A stretch of 64,000 nucleotides of DNA from Rhodanobacter denitrificans (GCF_003335105.1 NZ_QFWQ01000003.1:434001-498000), one strand, 5' to 3'; positions 1 to 12,288 are shown, counted from the first letter of the stretch. Program-made: numbers and translations. The notes: generated by a model from the letters alone, not told the origin.

Positions 1-382
1 TCGCCTTCAGCACCGGATGGATCACCGCGTGGATCTGCAGCTTCGCCGCGACGATCATGCTGACCGTGTCGACCAGGAACGGCATGTCGTCGGTGACGAT
101 CTGCAGCAGGCTGCGGCCGGCATGCACGTCCTCCGGACTGAGCACGCGCACGCTGGCATGACCGCCCCGGCGCTGCTGCATGAATTCCAGCAGGCTGCCG
201 ACCAGCGCCGCCCATTGCACCGGTGTGTGCAGATGCGCGTCGCCGCCCCCGATACGTGCAAAGAAAGCTTCGCAGAAAACCTGCGCCTGGCTCAGGCGCT
301 CGGGCGAAAAACCGCCCTTTTTCAGCTCTGCGAGCACTACTGACGGAAGGGAAGGGTCGTTCGCTGCAGGGATTGCATTCAT
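1..382 (-). CDS. NAD-dependent glutamate dehydrogenase, large type (N-terminal part)
   Basis: The first 127 codons of a gene that reads leftwards off the window. The large NAD-specific glutamate dehydrogenases (about 1,600 residues) oxidise glutamate to 2-oxoglutarate and ammonium in the cytoplasm. The call rests on the N-terminal regulatory segment. Residues 96-109 read VTDDMPFLVDTVSM, followed by a segment leading to IHAVIHPVLKA, which is the hallmark start of this family, where an ACT-like region precedes the catalytic core. The chosen start (ATG at 382-380) gives MNAIPAAND; no strong ribosome-binding site is visible before it. The gene stands alone on this side and its upstream region holds a large inverted repeat (473-514). 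The catalytic domain is outside the window, so activity cannot be judged. Confidence 0.85.
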   Translation of the reverse strand, partial: MNAIPAANDPSLPSVVLAELKKGGFSPERLSQAQVFCEAFFARIGGGDAHLHTPVQWAALVGSLLEFMQQRRGGHASVRVLSPEDVHAGRSLLQIVTDDMPFLVDTVSMIVAAKLQIHAVIHPVLKA

Positions 383-472
383 GGCATCTTCTGGTTGGTG
401 GAGACGATGGGGGAAGGCAGGTAACAAAGCCTTGGAAGGATACGCTGGGCGACCAGGTGAATCCAGCCGCGC

Positions 473-514
473 CGGCCCGCATGACCATGCGCATGGGCAT
501 GGTCATGCGGGCCG
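473..514. repeat. Perfect 18-bp inverted repeat with 6-nt spacer
   Basis: The left arm (473-490) and right arm (497-514) are exact reverse complements, separated by GCATGG. The arms are built from repeated CATG/ATG steps. The element lies about 90 bp upstream of the glutamate dehydrogenase start and about 390 bp upstream of the efflux genes. There is no T-run, so it is not a standard intrinsic terminator. It could be a protein-binding site or a stable RNA hairpin in the 5' leader of the dehydrogenase gene. Confidence 0.7.
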
Positions 515-683
515 CGATGGATGATTCAGGAAGGTGCCTAACGCCTGTCGACACACGCGAGCGTCACGAGGGAACAGCGGACGCCGGCAATGTTCCACCA
601 CGTGCCCCGCGCACTCCGCGTCCATGGTCTGCAGCGGACGTGCTCAGATCGTCGTGCCATCTGTCAATGACTGGATTCATGGC

Positions 684-713
684 ACCGATAAAATGTAAAC
701 TGATCGGTATAGT
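684..713 (+). promoter_or_regulatory. A/T-rich candidate control site upstream of RND operon
   Basis: In otherwise GC-rich DNA, this stretch contains ACCGAT (684-689) and its reverse complement ATCGGT (703-708) around ATAAAATGTAAAC, and then TATAGT. Its size and dyad symmetry resemble TetR-type operators that control RND pumps, but the arms are short and no regulator gene is adjacent. No good -35 box pairs with TAAAAT or TATAGT. Confidence 0.25.
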
Positions 714-900
714 CTTGCCGTGCGAACGGCATGGCATGGCACTTTGCGGAACGGCGGCGCGGTTCGAAGCACGACCGTCCGCGGCCCGCCCAACCTATGA
801 CACAAGACACACGGAACGCGATGCAGTATTCCGTCCACGGTAACGCCGCAGCGCACCCCGGCATCCCCCATCCCCGTTCAAACACGTTTCCGGAGCTCCC

Positions 901-2091
901 ATGAAGTTCTCGTCACTGAGCACACCCATGTTGTGCCTGAGCCTGCTGGCGCTGACTGCCTGCGGCAAAGGCAAGGAGCAGGGCCCGCCGCAGATGCCGC
1001 CACCGGAAGTCGGCGTGATCCAGGTGCAACCGCAAAGCTCGCCGCTGACCAAGGACCTGGTCGGCCGCCTGTCGTCCTACCGCAGCGCCGACGTGCGCGC
1101 CCGCGTGGCCGGCGTACTGCTCAAGCGCACCTATACCGAAGGCACGGATGTCAAGCAGGGGCAGTTGCTGTTCCAGATCGACCCGGCCCCGCTGAAGGCG
1201 GCGCTGAGCGCGGCCGAGGCTTCGCTGGCGCAGGCCCAGGCCACCTACACCAACGCCAGGATCAACGCACAGCGCGCCCGCGACCTGGCGCCGAAGGGCT
1301 ACATCTCCAAGTCCGACCTGGACAACTCGCAAGCCGCCGAGCGCACCGCGGCCGCCGCGGTACAGGCGGCACGTGCCAACGTGCAGAGCGCACGCATCAG
1401 CCTCGGCTACGCCAGCGTGACCTCGCCGATCAACGGCCGTGCCGGCCAGCAGCAGGTCACTGAGGGCGCCCTGGTCGGCAACGGCGAGGCCACCCTGCTC
1501 ACCACGGTCGACCAGATCGACCCGCTCTACGTGAACTTCACCATGAGCGTGGCCGACGTGGAGCAGATGCGCCGCGCGCAGAACAGCGGCAACGTCACCC
1601 TGGCCGAACCGAACAAGGCCAGCGTGCAGATCGCCCTGCCCGACGGCAGCGCCTACGGCGAAGCGGGCACGCTCGACTTCTCCTCCACCACGGTCGACCC
1701 GGCCACTGGCGCGGTGAACCTGCGCGCGCAGATCCCCAACCCGAAGCACAACCTGCTGCCGGGCATGTACGTGACGCTGAAGGCGCAGCTCGGCGAGCAG
1801 CACAAGGTGTTCCTGGTGCCACAACCTGCCGTGCAGCGCGACACCGTGGGCGCCTACGTGTTCACCGTCGGCGCCGACGGCAAGGTCGCGCGTCGCGATG
1901 TCACCCTCGGCGCCGCAAGCGGCAGCAACTGGGTGGTCACCGACGGCATCGCCGGGGGCGACCAGGTGGTCGTGTCCGGCGTGCAGAACGTGAAGGAAGG
2001 TGCACCGGCCAAGGCTTCGCCCTGGAAACCCCAGGCCGCTGGCAACCACGGCCCGGCCGCAGCCGCCGGCACGCCTGCGCGCGGCAAGTAA
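901..2091 (+). CDS. RND efflux pump periplasmic adaptor (membrane fusion protein, AcrA/MexA family)
   Basis: A 396-residue periplasmic adaptor that links the inner-membrane RND pump to an outer-membrane channel. The N-terminus is a lipoprotein signal ending in LTAC, so Cys21 is the predicted lipidation site. A lipoyl half-motif (VRARVAGVLLKR), a long Ala/Gln-rich coiled-coil hairpin (about residues 95-165), the second lipoyl half (SPINGRAGQQQVTEGALV) and the beta-barrel and membrane-proximal domains follow in the usual order. A GGAG box sits just before the ATG. It ends 12 bp before the pump gene, which has its own GGGAG site, so the two form an operon. The C-terminal tail is Pro/Ala-rich and probably disordered. 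The substrate range cannot be told from sequence. Confidence 0.93.
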   Translation: MKFSSLSTPMLCLSLLALTACGKGKEQGPPQMPPPEVGVIQVQPQSSPLTKDLVGRLSSYRSADVRARVAGVLLKRTYTEGTDVKQGQLLFQIDPAPLKAALSAAEASLAQAQATYTNARINAQRARDLAPKGYISKSDLDNSQAAERTAAAAVQAARANVQSARISLGYASVTSPINGRAGQQQVTEGALVGNGEATLLTTVDQIDPLYVNFTMSVADVEQMRRAQNSGNVTLAEPNKASVQIALPDGSAYGEAGTLDFSSTTVDPATGAVNLRAQIPNPKHNLLPGMYVTLKAQLGEQHKVFLVPQPAVQRDTVGAYVFTVGADGKVARRDVTLGAASGSNWVVTDGIAGGDQVVVSGVQNVKEGAPAKASPWKPQAAGNHGPAAAAGTPARGK

Positions 2092-2103
2092 GGGAGTCCG
2101 GAC

Positions 2104-5100
2104 ATGCCGAGTTTCTTCATCGATCGCCCGATCTTCGCCTGGGTGGTAGCCATCCTGATTTCGCTGGGTGGCGTCCTGGCGATCCTCAACCTGGGCGTGG
2201 AGTCGTACCCGAACATCGCACCGCCCTCGGTGACGGTGAGTGCGACCTACCCTGGCGCCAGCGCCGACACCACCGAAAAAACGGTCACCCAGGTGATCGA
2301 GCAGCAGCTGACCGGCATCGACCACCTGCTGTACTTCAGCTCGTCGTCCAGCTCCACCGGCCGCGCCAGCATCACGCTGACCTTCGAGAGCGGCACCGAC
2401 CCGGACATCGCCCAGGTGCAGGTGCAGAACAAGGTGGCGCTGGCCACGCCGCGCCTGCCGTCCGAGGTGACCCAGCAGGGCGTCGTGGTGGCCAAGGCCA
2501 ACGCCGGCTTCCTGATGGTGGTGGCGCTGCAGTCGGACAACCCGAACATCGACCGCGACCGCCTCAACGACATCGTCGGTTCGCGCGTGCTCGACCAGAT
2601 CGCCCGCGTGCCCGGCGTGGGCAGCACCCAGCAGTTCGGCTCCGAATACGCCATGCGCATCTGGCTGGACCCCGACAAGCTGCAGGGCTACGGCCTGTCG
2701 GCCACGCAGGTGCTGGCCGCGATCAAGGCGCAGAACGTGCAGTTCGCCGCCGGCTCGATCGGCGCCGATCCGGCGCTGCCCAGCCAGGGCTTCACTGCCA
2801 CCGTCACCACCGAGGGCCGCTTCACCACGCCCGAGCAGTTCGGCGCCATCATCCTGCGCGCGAACCCGGACGGCACCACGGTCAGCCTCGGCGACGTGGC
2901 CAGGATCAGCTTCGGCCCCGGCAACTACGGCTTCGACACCACCTGGAACGGCAAGCCGATCGGCGCCTTCGCGATCCAGCTGCTGCCTGGCGCCAATGCA
3001 TTGAACGTGGCCACCGCGGTGCGCGGCAAGATGGACGAGATCGCGCCGAGTTTCCCGCAGGGCGTGACCTGGTTCAGCCCGTACGACAGCACCACGTTCG
3101 TGAACATCTCGATCAACGAGGTGGTGCACACCCTGATCGAGGCGATCATCCTGGTGTTCCTGGTGATGCTGCTGTTCCTGCAGAACATCCGCGCCACCAT
3201 CATCCCCACCCTGGTGATCCCGGTGGCCCTGCTGGGCACCTTCCTCGGCATGCTGGTGTTGGGCTTCACCATCAACCAGCTGACCATGTTCGGCATGGTG
3301 CTGGCCATCGGCATCGTGGTGGACGACGCGATCGTGGTGATCGAGAACGTCGAGCGCATCATGACCGAGGAAGGCCTGTCGCCGAAGGAGGCCACCCGCA
3401 AGGCGATGGGCCAGATCACCGGTGCGATCGTGGCGATCAGCGTGGTGCTGGCGGCGGTATTCATCCCCTCGGCGCTGCAGCCGGGCGCCTCGGGCATCAT
3501 CTACAAGCAGTTCGCGCTGACCATCGCGGTATCGATGGCGTTCTCCGCCTTCCTCGCGCTGTCGTTCACGCCGGCGCTGTGCGCCAGCTTCCTGCAGCCC
3601 GAGCACCACAAGAAGAAGAACTTCGTGTTCCGCAAGTTCAACGAGTTTTTCGCCTGGACCACCCACACCTACACCGGCCACATCGGCACGGCGGTGCGCC
3701 ATGCGCCGCGCTGGATGCTGGTGTTCGTGCTGATCGCGGTGCTCGGCGGCTTCCTGTATACCCGCCTGCCCGGCAGCTTCCTGCCGGAAGAGGACCAGGG
3801 CTACGCCCTGTCGGTGATCCAGTTGCCGCCCGGCGCGACCAAGGAGCGCACCAGCGCGGTGATGGCGCAGATGCGCGACATCCTCGGCAAGGACAGCGCC
3901 GTGGAAGGCATCATCCAGGTCACCGGCTTCAGCTTCATCGGTGCCGGCGAGAACGCCGGCATGGCCTTCATCAAGCTCAAGGACTGGGCCAAGCGCGACG
4001 TCACCGCCGCCGAGTTCATCCAGCGCGCGAACATGGAACTGCACGGCATCCGCGACGCACGCATCTTCGTGGCGAACATCCCCACGGTGCAGGGCCTGGG
4101 CCAGTTCGGCGGCTTCGACATGTACCTGCAGGATCGCAGCGGCGCCGGCCGCGAGGCGCTCACCCAGGCGCGCAACACGCTGCTGGGCAAGGCCGCCCAG
4201 AACGCCCGGCTGACCGGCGTGCGCCCCAACGCGCTGGAGGATTCCCCGCAGCTGCGGCTGGACGTGGACCGCGTACAGGCGCAGTCGATGGGCCTGTCGG
4301 TGGGCGACATCTACAACGCGGTCAGCCTGATGCTGGCCCCGGTCTACGTGAACGACTTCACCTACGGCGGCCGCGTGAAGCGCGTGATCATGCAGGCCGA
4401 TGCGCCCTACCGGATGAGCCCGGACGCGCTGCAGCACTTCTTCACGCCCAGCACGCAGGCCACCGCCGCCGGCACGCCGGCGATGATCCCCCTGTCCAAC
4501 GTGGTGCACGCGAAGTGGGAAGTGGGCTCACCCTCGCTGACCCGCTACAACGGCTACGCGGCAGTGGAGATCGTCGGCTCGCCGGCGCTCGGGCACGCCT
4601 CGGGCGAGGCGATGAACGAGATGGAGAGGATGGTCAGCAACGACCTGCCGAAAGGCTTCGGCTTCGACTGGACCGGCCAGTCGTACCAGGAGATCCTCTC
4701 CGGCAACGCCGCCACGCTGCTGATGGTGCTGTCGATCGTGATCGTGTTCCTGGCGCTGGCCGCGCTGTACGAAAGCTGGTCGATCCCGGTCTCGGTGCTG
4801 CTGGTGGTACCGCTGGGCCTGCTTGGCGCGGTGGTGTTCACCCTGCTGCGTGGTCTGCCCGACGATATCTACTTCAAGATCGGCCTGATCACGGTGATCG
4901 GCCTGGCCGCGAAGAACGCGATCCTGATCGTGGAGTTCGCGGTGGAACAGCAGGCCCATGGGCAGACGCTGCGCGCCGGCGTGATCGAGGCGGCGCGGCT
5001 GCGGCTGCGGCCGATCCTGATGACCTCGCTGGCATTCATCCTCGGTGTGTTCCCGCTGTTCATCTCCACCGGCGCCGGCGCCAACGCGCGCCACGCGATC

Positions 5101-5283
5101 GGCACCGGCGTGATCGGCGGCATGCTGTTCGCCACCTTCCTCGGCGTGCTGCTGATCCCGGTGTTCTACGTGGTGGTCCGCCGCCTGCTCGGCGACAAGC
5201 TGGACGGCAACACGCCGGCGCCGGCCGCAGCGACTGGCAACGGCATGCAGGCGTTCGATTCCGACCCGCGACGCGGGCATTGA
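2104..5283 (+). CDS. RND multidrug efflux permease (AcrB/HAE1 family)
   Basis: A 1,059-residue inner-membrane proton/drug antiporter, close to the 1,049 residues of AcrB. It begins with the typical MPSFFIDRPIFAWV amphipathic start and first membrane helix. The proton-relay residues are present at positions nearly identical to AcrB: Asp407-Asp408 in the GIVVDDAIVVIENVERIM helix and Lys937 in GLAAKNAILIVEF (AcrB K940). Two large periplasmic porter loops follow TM1 and TM7, as expected for a trimeric tripartite pump. It follows the adaptor gene and is followed by a strong bidirectional terminator. No outer-membrane factor or TetR/MarR regulator is in the window, so the pump must borrow a TolC-like channel encoded elsewhere. 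Confidence 0.95.
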   Translation: MPSFFIDRPIFAWVVAILISLGGVLAILNLGVESYPNIAPPSVTVSATYPGASADTTEKTVTQVIEQQLTGIDHLLYFSSSSSSTGRASITLTFESGTDPDIAQVQVQNKVALATPRLPSEVTQQGVVVAKANAGFLMVVALQSDNPNIDRDRLNDIVGSRVLDQIARVPGVGSTQQFGSEYAMRIWLDPDKLQGYGLSATQVLAAIKAQNVQFAAGSIGADPALPSQGFTATVTTEGRFTTPEQFGAIILRANPDGTTVSLGDVARISFGPGNYGFDTTWNGKPIGAFAIQLLPGANALNVATAVRGKMDEIAPSFPQGVTWFSPYDSTTFVNISINEVVHTLIEAIILVFLVMLLFLQNIRATIIPTLVIPVALLGTFLGMLVLGFTINQLTMFGMVLAIGIVVDDAIVVIENVERIMTEEGLSPKEATRKAMGQITGAIVAISVVLAAVFIPSALQPGASGIIYKQFALTIAVSMAFSAFLALSFTPALCASFLQPEHHKKKNFVFRKFNEFFAWTTHTYTGHIGTAVRHAPRWMLVFVLIAVLGGFLYTRLPGSFLPEEDQGYALSVIQLPPGATKERTSAVMAQMRDILGKDSAVEGIIQVTGFSFIGAGENAGMAFIKLKDWAKRDVTAAEFIQRANMELHGIRDARIFVANIPTVQGLGQFGGFDMYLQDRSGAGREALTQARNTLLGKAAQNARLTGVRPNALEDSPQLRLDVDRVQAQSMGLSVGDIYNAVSLMLAPVYVNDFTYGGRVKRVIMQADAPYRMSPDALQHFFTPSTQATAAGTPAMIPLSNVVHAKWEVGSPSLTRYNGYAAVEIVGSPALGHASGEAMNEMERMVSNDLPKGFGFDWTGQSYQEILSGNAATLLMVLSIVIVFLALAALYESWSIPVSVLLVVPLGLLGAVVFTLLRGLPDDIYFKIGLITVIGLAAKNAILIVEFAVEQQAHGQTLRAGVIEAARLRLRPILMTSLAFILGVFPLFISTGAGANARHAIGTGVIGGMLFATFLGVLLIPVFYVVVRRLLGDKLDGNTPAPAAATGNGMQAFDSDPRRGH

Positions 5284-5284
5284 G

Positions 5285-5320
5285 GGCAGAAACGAGTGAA
5301 GAGAAGTGAGGAGTGAGAGA
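5285..5320. repeat. Purine-rich GAGTGAGGA-type intergenic repeat
   Basis: A run of short GAG(T)GA(R) units with almost no pyrimidines directly after the pump stop codon. A reverse-orientation relative lies at about 5438-5458 (CTCTCACTCCTCGCCC). Similar stretches occur at 56757-56855 and 57425-57497, so this is a dispersed repeat family of this genome. Confidence 0.5.
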
Positions 5321-5360
5321 CAGCCCGCTTCCCCACCACCTTACCCATCTGAAGCAGCCA

Positions 5361-5396
5361 GCAAAAAGGCCCCAGTTCGAACCGGGGCCTTTTTGC
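5361..5396. terminator. Bidirectional intrinsic terminator
   Basis: 13-bp arms GCAAAAAGGCCCC (5361-5373) and GGGGCCTTTTTGC (5384-5396) flank a 10-nt loop. The stem carries T-runs on both strands, so it can end transcription from the RND operon (rightward) and from the acyl-CoA dehydrogenase gene (leftward), which converge here. Confidence 0.9.
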
Positions 5397-5457
5397 TTGG
5401 AGCAAGTGGTACGCAGGAGGCACGGGAGTGCCGGGCCTTCCTCTCACTCCTCGCCCT

Positions 5458-6618
<1,161 letters not shown>

Positions 6619-6688
6619 GGGCGGCTCCTGAAGGCAATCGAGCCGCCGATTTTAGCGGGAAATGGCCTGCCGCCCCGACGACGCGCGC

Positions 6689-6740
6689 TTGACGCATGGC
6701 AAAGCCCGGCCTAGCCTATACATCTTTGTATCGCGATACA
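6689..6740 (+). promoter_or_regulatory. Candidate promoter and perfect 14-bp palindromic operator before the metH regulator
   Basis: TTGACG (6689-6694) and TAGCCT (6712-6717) with a 17-bp spacer form a plausible sigma-70 promoter. Immediately after it, TGTATCGCGATACA (6727-6740) is a perfect palindrome ending 10 bp before the ATG at 6751. ArsR-family proteins bind such dyads, so autoregulation, and control of metH if co-transcribed, is a reasonable inference. Confidence 0.55.
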
Positions 6741-6750
6741 GGGATAACCA

Positions 6751-7680
6751 ATGGATCTGGCCACCGCTTCCAGCGTGCTGCGCCTGCTGGCCGACCCCAC
6801 CCGCGTGCGCCTGCTGGCCCTGCTCGAACACGAGGAGCTCACCGTGGCCGAACTGGCCGCGGTGCTGCACCTGGCGCAGCCGCGCGTGTCCACCCATCTG
6901 GCCAAGCTGAAGGAAGCGGGCGTGGTGCGCGACCGCCGCGCCGGCGTCTCCGCCTATTACCGCGCCAACAACGAGGGCGACGCGGCCCAGCATGACCTGC
7001 TCGCCTCGCTGCGTGCCAGCATCGACGACGCGCTGCTGCGCGAGGATTCGGCGCGGCTGCCCGGCGTGCTGGCGAACCGCGCCCGCGAGGAAGGCTGGGC
7101 CGACACCGTCGCCGGCGACATGGAGCGCCATTACTCGCCCGGCCGCACCTGGGAAACCCTGGCGCGCTCGCTGCTGCAACTGCTGGAGACCGGCGACGTG
7201 CTCGACATCGCCTCCGGCGATGGCATCACCGCCGAACTGCTGGCGCCGCACGCGCATTCGATCGTCTGTGTGGATTCCAGCGAGCGCGTGGTCGAAGCCG
7301 CGGCGAAGCGGCTGAAGGCATTCGCCAACGTGCGCGTGGTCCGCGGCGACATGCATGCGCTGGACCTGGGCGAGCAGCGCTTCGACCTGGTGCTGATGCT
7401 GCACGCGCTGACCTACGCCGAGCGTCCCGAAAGGGCCGTGGCCGAGGCCGCCCGCCTGCTGCGCCCCGGCGGCCGCCTGCTCGCCGTGACCCTGGGCCAG
7501 CACGACCACCGCACCGCGGTCGAGCCGTTCGACCATCGCAACCTCGGATTCAGCGGCGAGCAGCTCGACGGCTACGCCCGCGCCGCCGGCCTGGGCGTGC
7601 TGAGCTGCAACCGGCTCAGCCGCGAGCGCAAGGCGCCGTACTTCGAGGTGATCAGCCTGCTGGCGCGCAAACCGGCCTGA
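6751..7680 (+). CDS. ArsR-family regulator fused to a SAM-dependent methyltransferase domain
   Basis: A 309-residue two-domain protein. Residues about 5-75 form an ArsR winged helix ([20 protein letters not shown], then [22 protein letters not shown]). Residues about 130-245 form a class I methyltransferase fold with SAM motif I LDIASGDG at 151-158 and an acidic VCVDSS strand after it. The winged helix has no cysteines, so metal sensing as in SmtB/ArsR is unlikely. It sits 44 bp upstream of the split metH genes on the same strand. ArsR-type regulators of the SAM cycle that respond to S-adenosylhomocysteine (SahR) are known in Proteobacteria. A sensor of SAM or SAH controlling methionine synthesis is therefore the best inference; whether the domain still methylates anything is unknown. 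Confidence 0.88.
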   Translation: MDLATASSVLRLLADPTRVRLLALLEHEELTVAELAAVLHLAQPRVSTHLAKLKEAGVVRDRRAGVSAYYRANNEGDAAQHDLLASLRASIDDALLREDSARLPGVLANRAREEGWADTVAGDMERHYSPGRTWETLARSLLQLLETGDVLDIASGDGITAELLAPHAHSIVCVDSSERVVEAAAKRLKAFANVRVVRGDMHALDLGEQRFDLVLMLHALTYAERPERAVAEAARLLRPGGRLLAVTLGQHDHRTAVEPFDHRNLGFSGEQLDGYARAAGLGVLSCNRLSRERKAPYFEVISLLARKPA

Positions 7681-7724
7681 ACCGGCCCTCGCCCGCAAGC
7701 CATGTTTTCGTAGAAGGATTTGCA

Positions 7725-8825
7725 ATGAGTACCCTGCCCTGGCTCCATCCCGATCGCGTCGCCCTGCTGGAGCAGGCGCTGCGCCAACGCATCCTGATCC
7801 TCGACGGCGGCATGGGCACCATGCTGCAGGCGCACGAACTGGACGAGCACGGCTTCCGCGGCGAGCGTTTCCAGCACGGCCACGACGGTCACGCGCATGC
7901 GCACGACGACCATGCCCATGCACATCCCGGCGGCTGCGACCTCAAGGGCAACAATGACCTGCTCACCCTGACCAAGCCGGAGATCATCCGCGGCGTACAC
8001 GACGCCTACCTCGAAGCCGGCGCCGACCTGATCGAGACCAACACCTTCAACTCCACCCGCATCAGCCAGGCCGACTACAAGCTGCAACATCTGGCGCACG
8101 AGCTGAACCTCGAAGGCGCGAAACTCGCCCGCGTCGCCTGCAACGCGATGACGGCAAGGACGCCGGAGAAACCGCGCTTCGTGATCGGCGTACTCGGCCC
8201 GACCAGCCGCACCGCCTCGCTGTCGCCCGACGTCAACGACCCCGGCTTCCGCAACGTCACCTTCGAGGAACTGGCGGCGAACTACACCGAGTCCGCCAGC
8301 GGCCTGATCGACGGCGGCGCCGACGTGATCATGGTCGAGACGATCTTCGACACGCTGAACGCGAAGGCCGCGCTGTTCGCGCTGAGCGAGCTGTTCCACC
8401 AGCGCGGCACGCGCGTGCCGGTGATGATCTCCGGCACCATCACCGACCGCTCTGGCCGCACCCTCTCCGGCCAGACCGCCGAGGCGTTCTACTATTCGGT
8501 GCGGCATGCCCGCCCGCTGTCGGTCGGCTTCAACTGCGCGCTCGGCGCCGAGGATCTGCGCCCGCACGTGCAGACCCTGGCCGACCTCGCCGAAGGCTAC
8601 GTCAGCACGCACCCGAACGCCGGCCTGCCGAACGCGTTCGGTGAATACGACGAGACGCCCGAACACATGGCCGGCGTGATCGCCGGCTTCGCCCGCGACG
8701 GCCTGCTGAACCTGGTCGGCGGCTGCTGCGGCACCACGCCGGCGCACATACTCGCGATCGCCGAGGCAGTGCGCGGCCTCCCACCGCGCGCGCTGCCTTC
8801 GGCCGATCAGGCGGAGGCCGCATAA
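7725..8825 (+). CDS. metH: Methionine synthase, homocysteine-binding half (MetH N-terminal module)
   Basis: A 366-residue protein equal to the first domain of cobalamin-dependent methionine synthase, which activates homocysteine on zinc. The start [10 protein letters not shown] and the zinc ligands Cys271 (GFNCALG), Cys334 and Cys335 (GGCCGTTP) are all present. These are each 24 positions later than C247, C310 and C311 of E. coli MetH. The shift fits an insertion at residues 51-68, where eight histidines occur in 17 residues, between the GERF and [10 protein letters not shown] motifs. The stop codon is one base before the ATG of the second half, so translation is probably coupled. Splitting of MetH into two polypeptides is typical of xanthomonads. 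Confidence 0.95.
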   Translation: MSTLPWLHPDRVALLEQALRQRILILDGGMGTMLQAHELDEHGFRGERFQHGHDGHAHAHDDHAHAHPGGCDLKGNNDLLTLTKPEIIRGVHDAYLEAGADLIETNTFNSTRISQADYKLQHLAHELNLEGAKLARVACNAMTARTPEKPRFVIGVLGPTSRTASLSPDVNDPGFRNVTFEELAANYTESASGLIDGGADVIMVETIFDTLNAKAALFALSELFHQRGTRVPVMISGTITDRSGRTLSGQTAEAFYYSVRHARPLSVGFNCALGAEDLRPHVQTLADLAEGYVSTHPNAGLPNAFGEYDETPEHMAGVIAGFARDGLLNLVGGCCGTTPAHILAIAEAVRGLPPRALPSADQAEAA

Positions 8826-8826
8826 C

Positions 8827-11517
<2,691 letters not shown>

Positions 11518-11531
11518 CCGCACGCCGCGTG

Positions 11532-11602
11532 GTAGGGCGGGCACCGCCCGCCGGCTTTTGCGCCATGCGACAAGCAGTGGCGGCGGACAATGTCCGCCCT
11601 AC
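11532..11602. repeat. GTAGGGCGGGCA-type palindromic intergenic repeat (family A)
   Basis: An inverted pair: GTAGGGCGGGCACCGCCCG on the left and a partner ending TGTCCGCCCTAC on the right. Related elements lie at 21754-21823, 38659-38742, 44904-44973 and 55137-55211. Here it fills the gap between the convergent metH and LAB_N genes and may act as their terminator or mRNA stabiliser. Confidence 0.75.
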
Positions 11603-11612
11603 AAAGACGTCA

Positions 11613-11954
11613 TCACACGGTGGCGTCGCCGGTGAGGCTGTTCTTGCGGTGGCGCAGGTGCACCACCAGGTTGTAGACCGAGACGAACGCGGGGAAGAAG
11701 TTCGAGATGATGCCCACCGAGTCGTTCTTGCCGATCACGAAATACGCCAGCAGCAGCGCGCTGCCGCACACCGACAGCCACCAGAACGACAGCGGCATCA
11801 CCACCCGCTTCAGCTTGCGCGTGTAGTACAGCTGCACGAACCAGCGGCTGGTGAACATCACCGAGCCGAGCAGGCCGACGACCTTCCAAGGGGTCAGCTC
11901 GAACTGCTGCAGGGCGCGGAGAATGCCGGCCAGATGAACGCTGAGGAATTCCAT
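11613..11954 (-). CDS. Lipid-A-disaccharide synthase N-terminal-like (LAB_N) membrane protein
   Basis: A 113-residue integral membrane protein with about three hydrophobic segments (WKVVGLLGSVMFTSRWFVQL, then PLSFWWLSVCGSALLLAYFV, then IISNFFPAFVSVYNLVVHL). The pattern W-K-hydrophobic-SRWFVQLYYTRK followed by PLSFWWLS is the LAB_N signature, found in small stand-alone proteins and at the N-terminus of some lipid A enzymes. A role in lipid A or envelope glycolipid handling is inferred from the family only; no catalytic residues can be named. The gene is monocistronic and convergent with metH. Confidence 0.75.
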   Translation of the reverse strand: MEFLSVHLAGILRALQQFELTPWKVVGLLGSVMFTSRWFVQLYYTRKLKRVVMPLSFWWLSVCGSALLLAYFVIGKNDSVGIISNFFPAFVSVYNLVVHLRHRKNSLTGDATV

Positions 11955-12036
11955 GGTGGCGCGCTTTTGACTTGAGGGGGAGGCAAGTCTAGCAATCCCC
12001 GCCCCTGTCTCCGCGCATCCCGATCCATCCGAGGCA

Positions 12037-12065
12037 TTGACCCGTCCCGCGACTCCCCCTAAAAT
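12037..12065 (+). promoter_or_regulatory. Sigma-70 promoter of tRNA-Val
   Basis: TTGACC (12037-12042) and TAAAAT (12060-12065) are separated by exactly 17 bp, and the tRNA begins 15 bp downstream of the -10 box. A GCGCGTT stretch between them resembles a GC-rich discriminator, expected for stringently controlled stable RNA promoters. Confidence 0.8.
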
Positions 12066-12079
12066 TGCGCGTTCTCGGC

Positions 12080-12154
12080 GGGCGATTAGCTCAGCGGTAG
12101 AGCACTGCCTTCACACGGCAGGTGTCGCAAGTTCGATCCTTGCATCGCCCACCA
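12080..12154 (+). tRNA. tRNA-Val (anticodon CAC)
   Basis: 75 nt including an encoded CCA. The acceptor stem pairs GGGCGAT (12080-12086) with ATCGCCC (12144-12150), and A12151 is the discriminator base. The D arm is TAGCTCAGCGGTAGAGCA. The anticodon stem CTGCC/GGCAG encloses loop TTCACAC with anticodon CAC, which reads GTG. The T arm is GCAAG-TTCGATC-CTTGC. It is followed by two further partial copies of its 3' part within a tandem repeat. Confidence 0.97.
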
Positions 12155-12162
12155 CCGATCCG

Positions 12163-12187
12163 GAAACCGGCCCCTGCGGCCGGTTTC
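12163..12187 (+). terminator. Hairpin terminator in repeat unit 1
   Basis: Arms GAAACCGGCC (12163-12172) and GGCCGGTTTC (12178-12187) are perfect complements around loop CCTGC and are followed by TT. It lies 8 bp after the tRNA CCA and is repeated exactly 126 bp later. Confidence 0.75.
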
Positions 12188-12288
12188 TTCGTTCCGGCAC
12201 CTACCAAAGCACAGCGTGCGTGTAGCAACGGGCGCTTCACACGGCAGGTGTCGCAAGTTCGATCCTTGCATCGCCCACCACCGATCCG

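Larger units (their letters stand above)
383..900. other. Intergenic region between divergent glutamate dehydrogenase and RND pump genes
   Basis: These 518 bases hold no convincing gene. Apparent open frames here have no recognisable protein features and no ribosome-binding site. Two structures stand out: an 18-bp inverted repeat (473-514) and a short A/T-rich stretch (684-713) with a 6-bp inverted repeat. The region must carry the promoters of both flanking genes, but no clear -35/-10 pair was found. Confidence 0.6.

Noticed and set aside
913-4509. Open frame of 1,198 codons on the minus strand opposite the RND genes
   Set aside because: His/Arg/Gly/Ala-rich translation with no domains; a shadow of GC-rich coding DNA, since both RND genes on the plus strand show full family motifs.
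7681-7724. SAM/SAH or cobalamin riboswitch before metH
   Set aside because: Only 44 bp between the regulator and metH, too short and without matching secondary structure.
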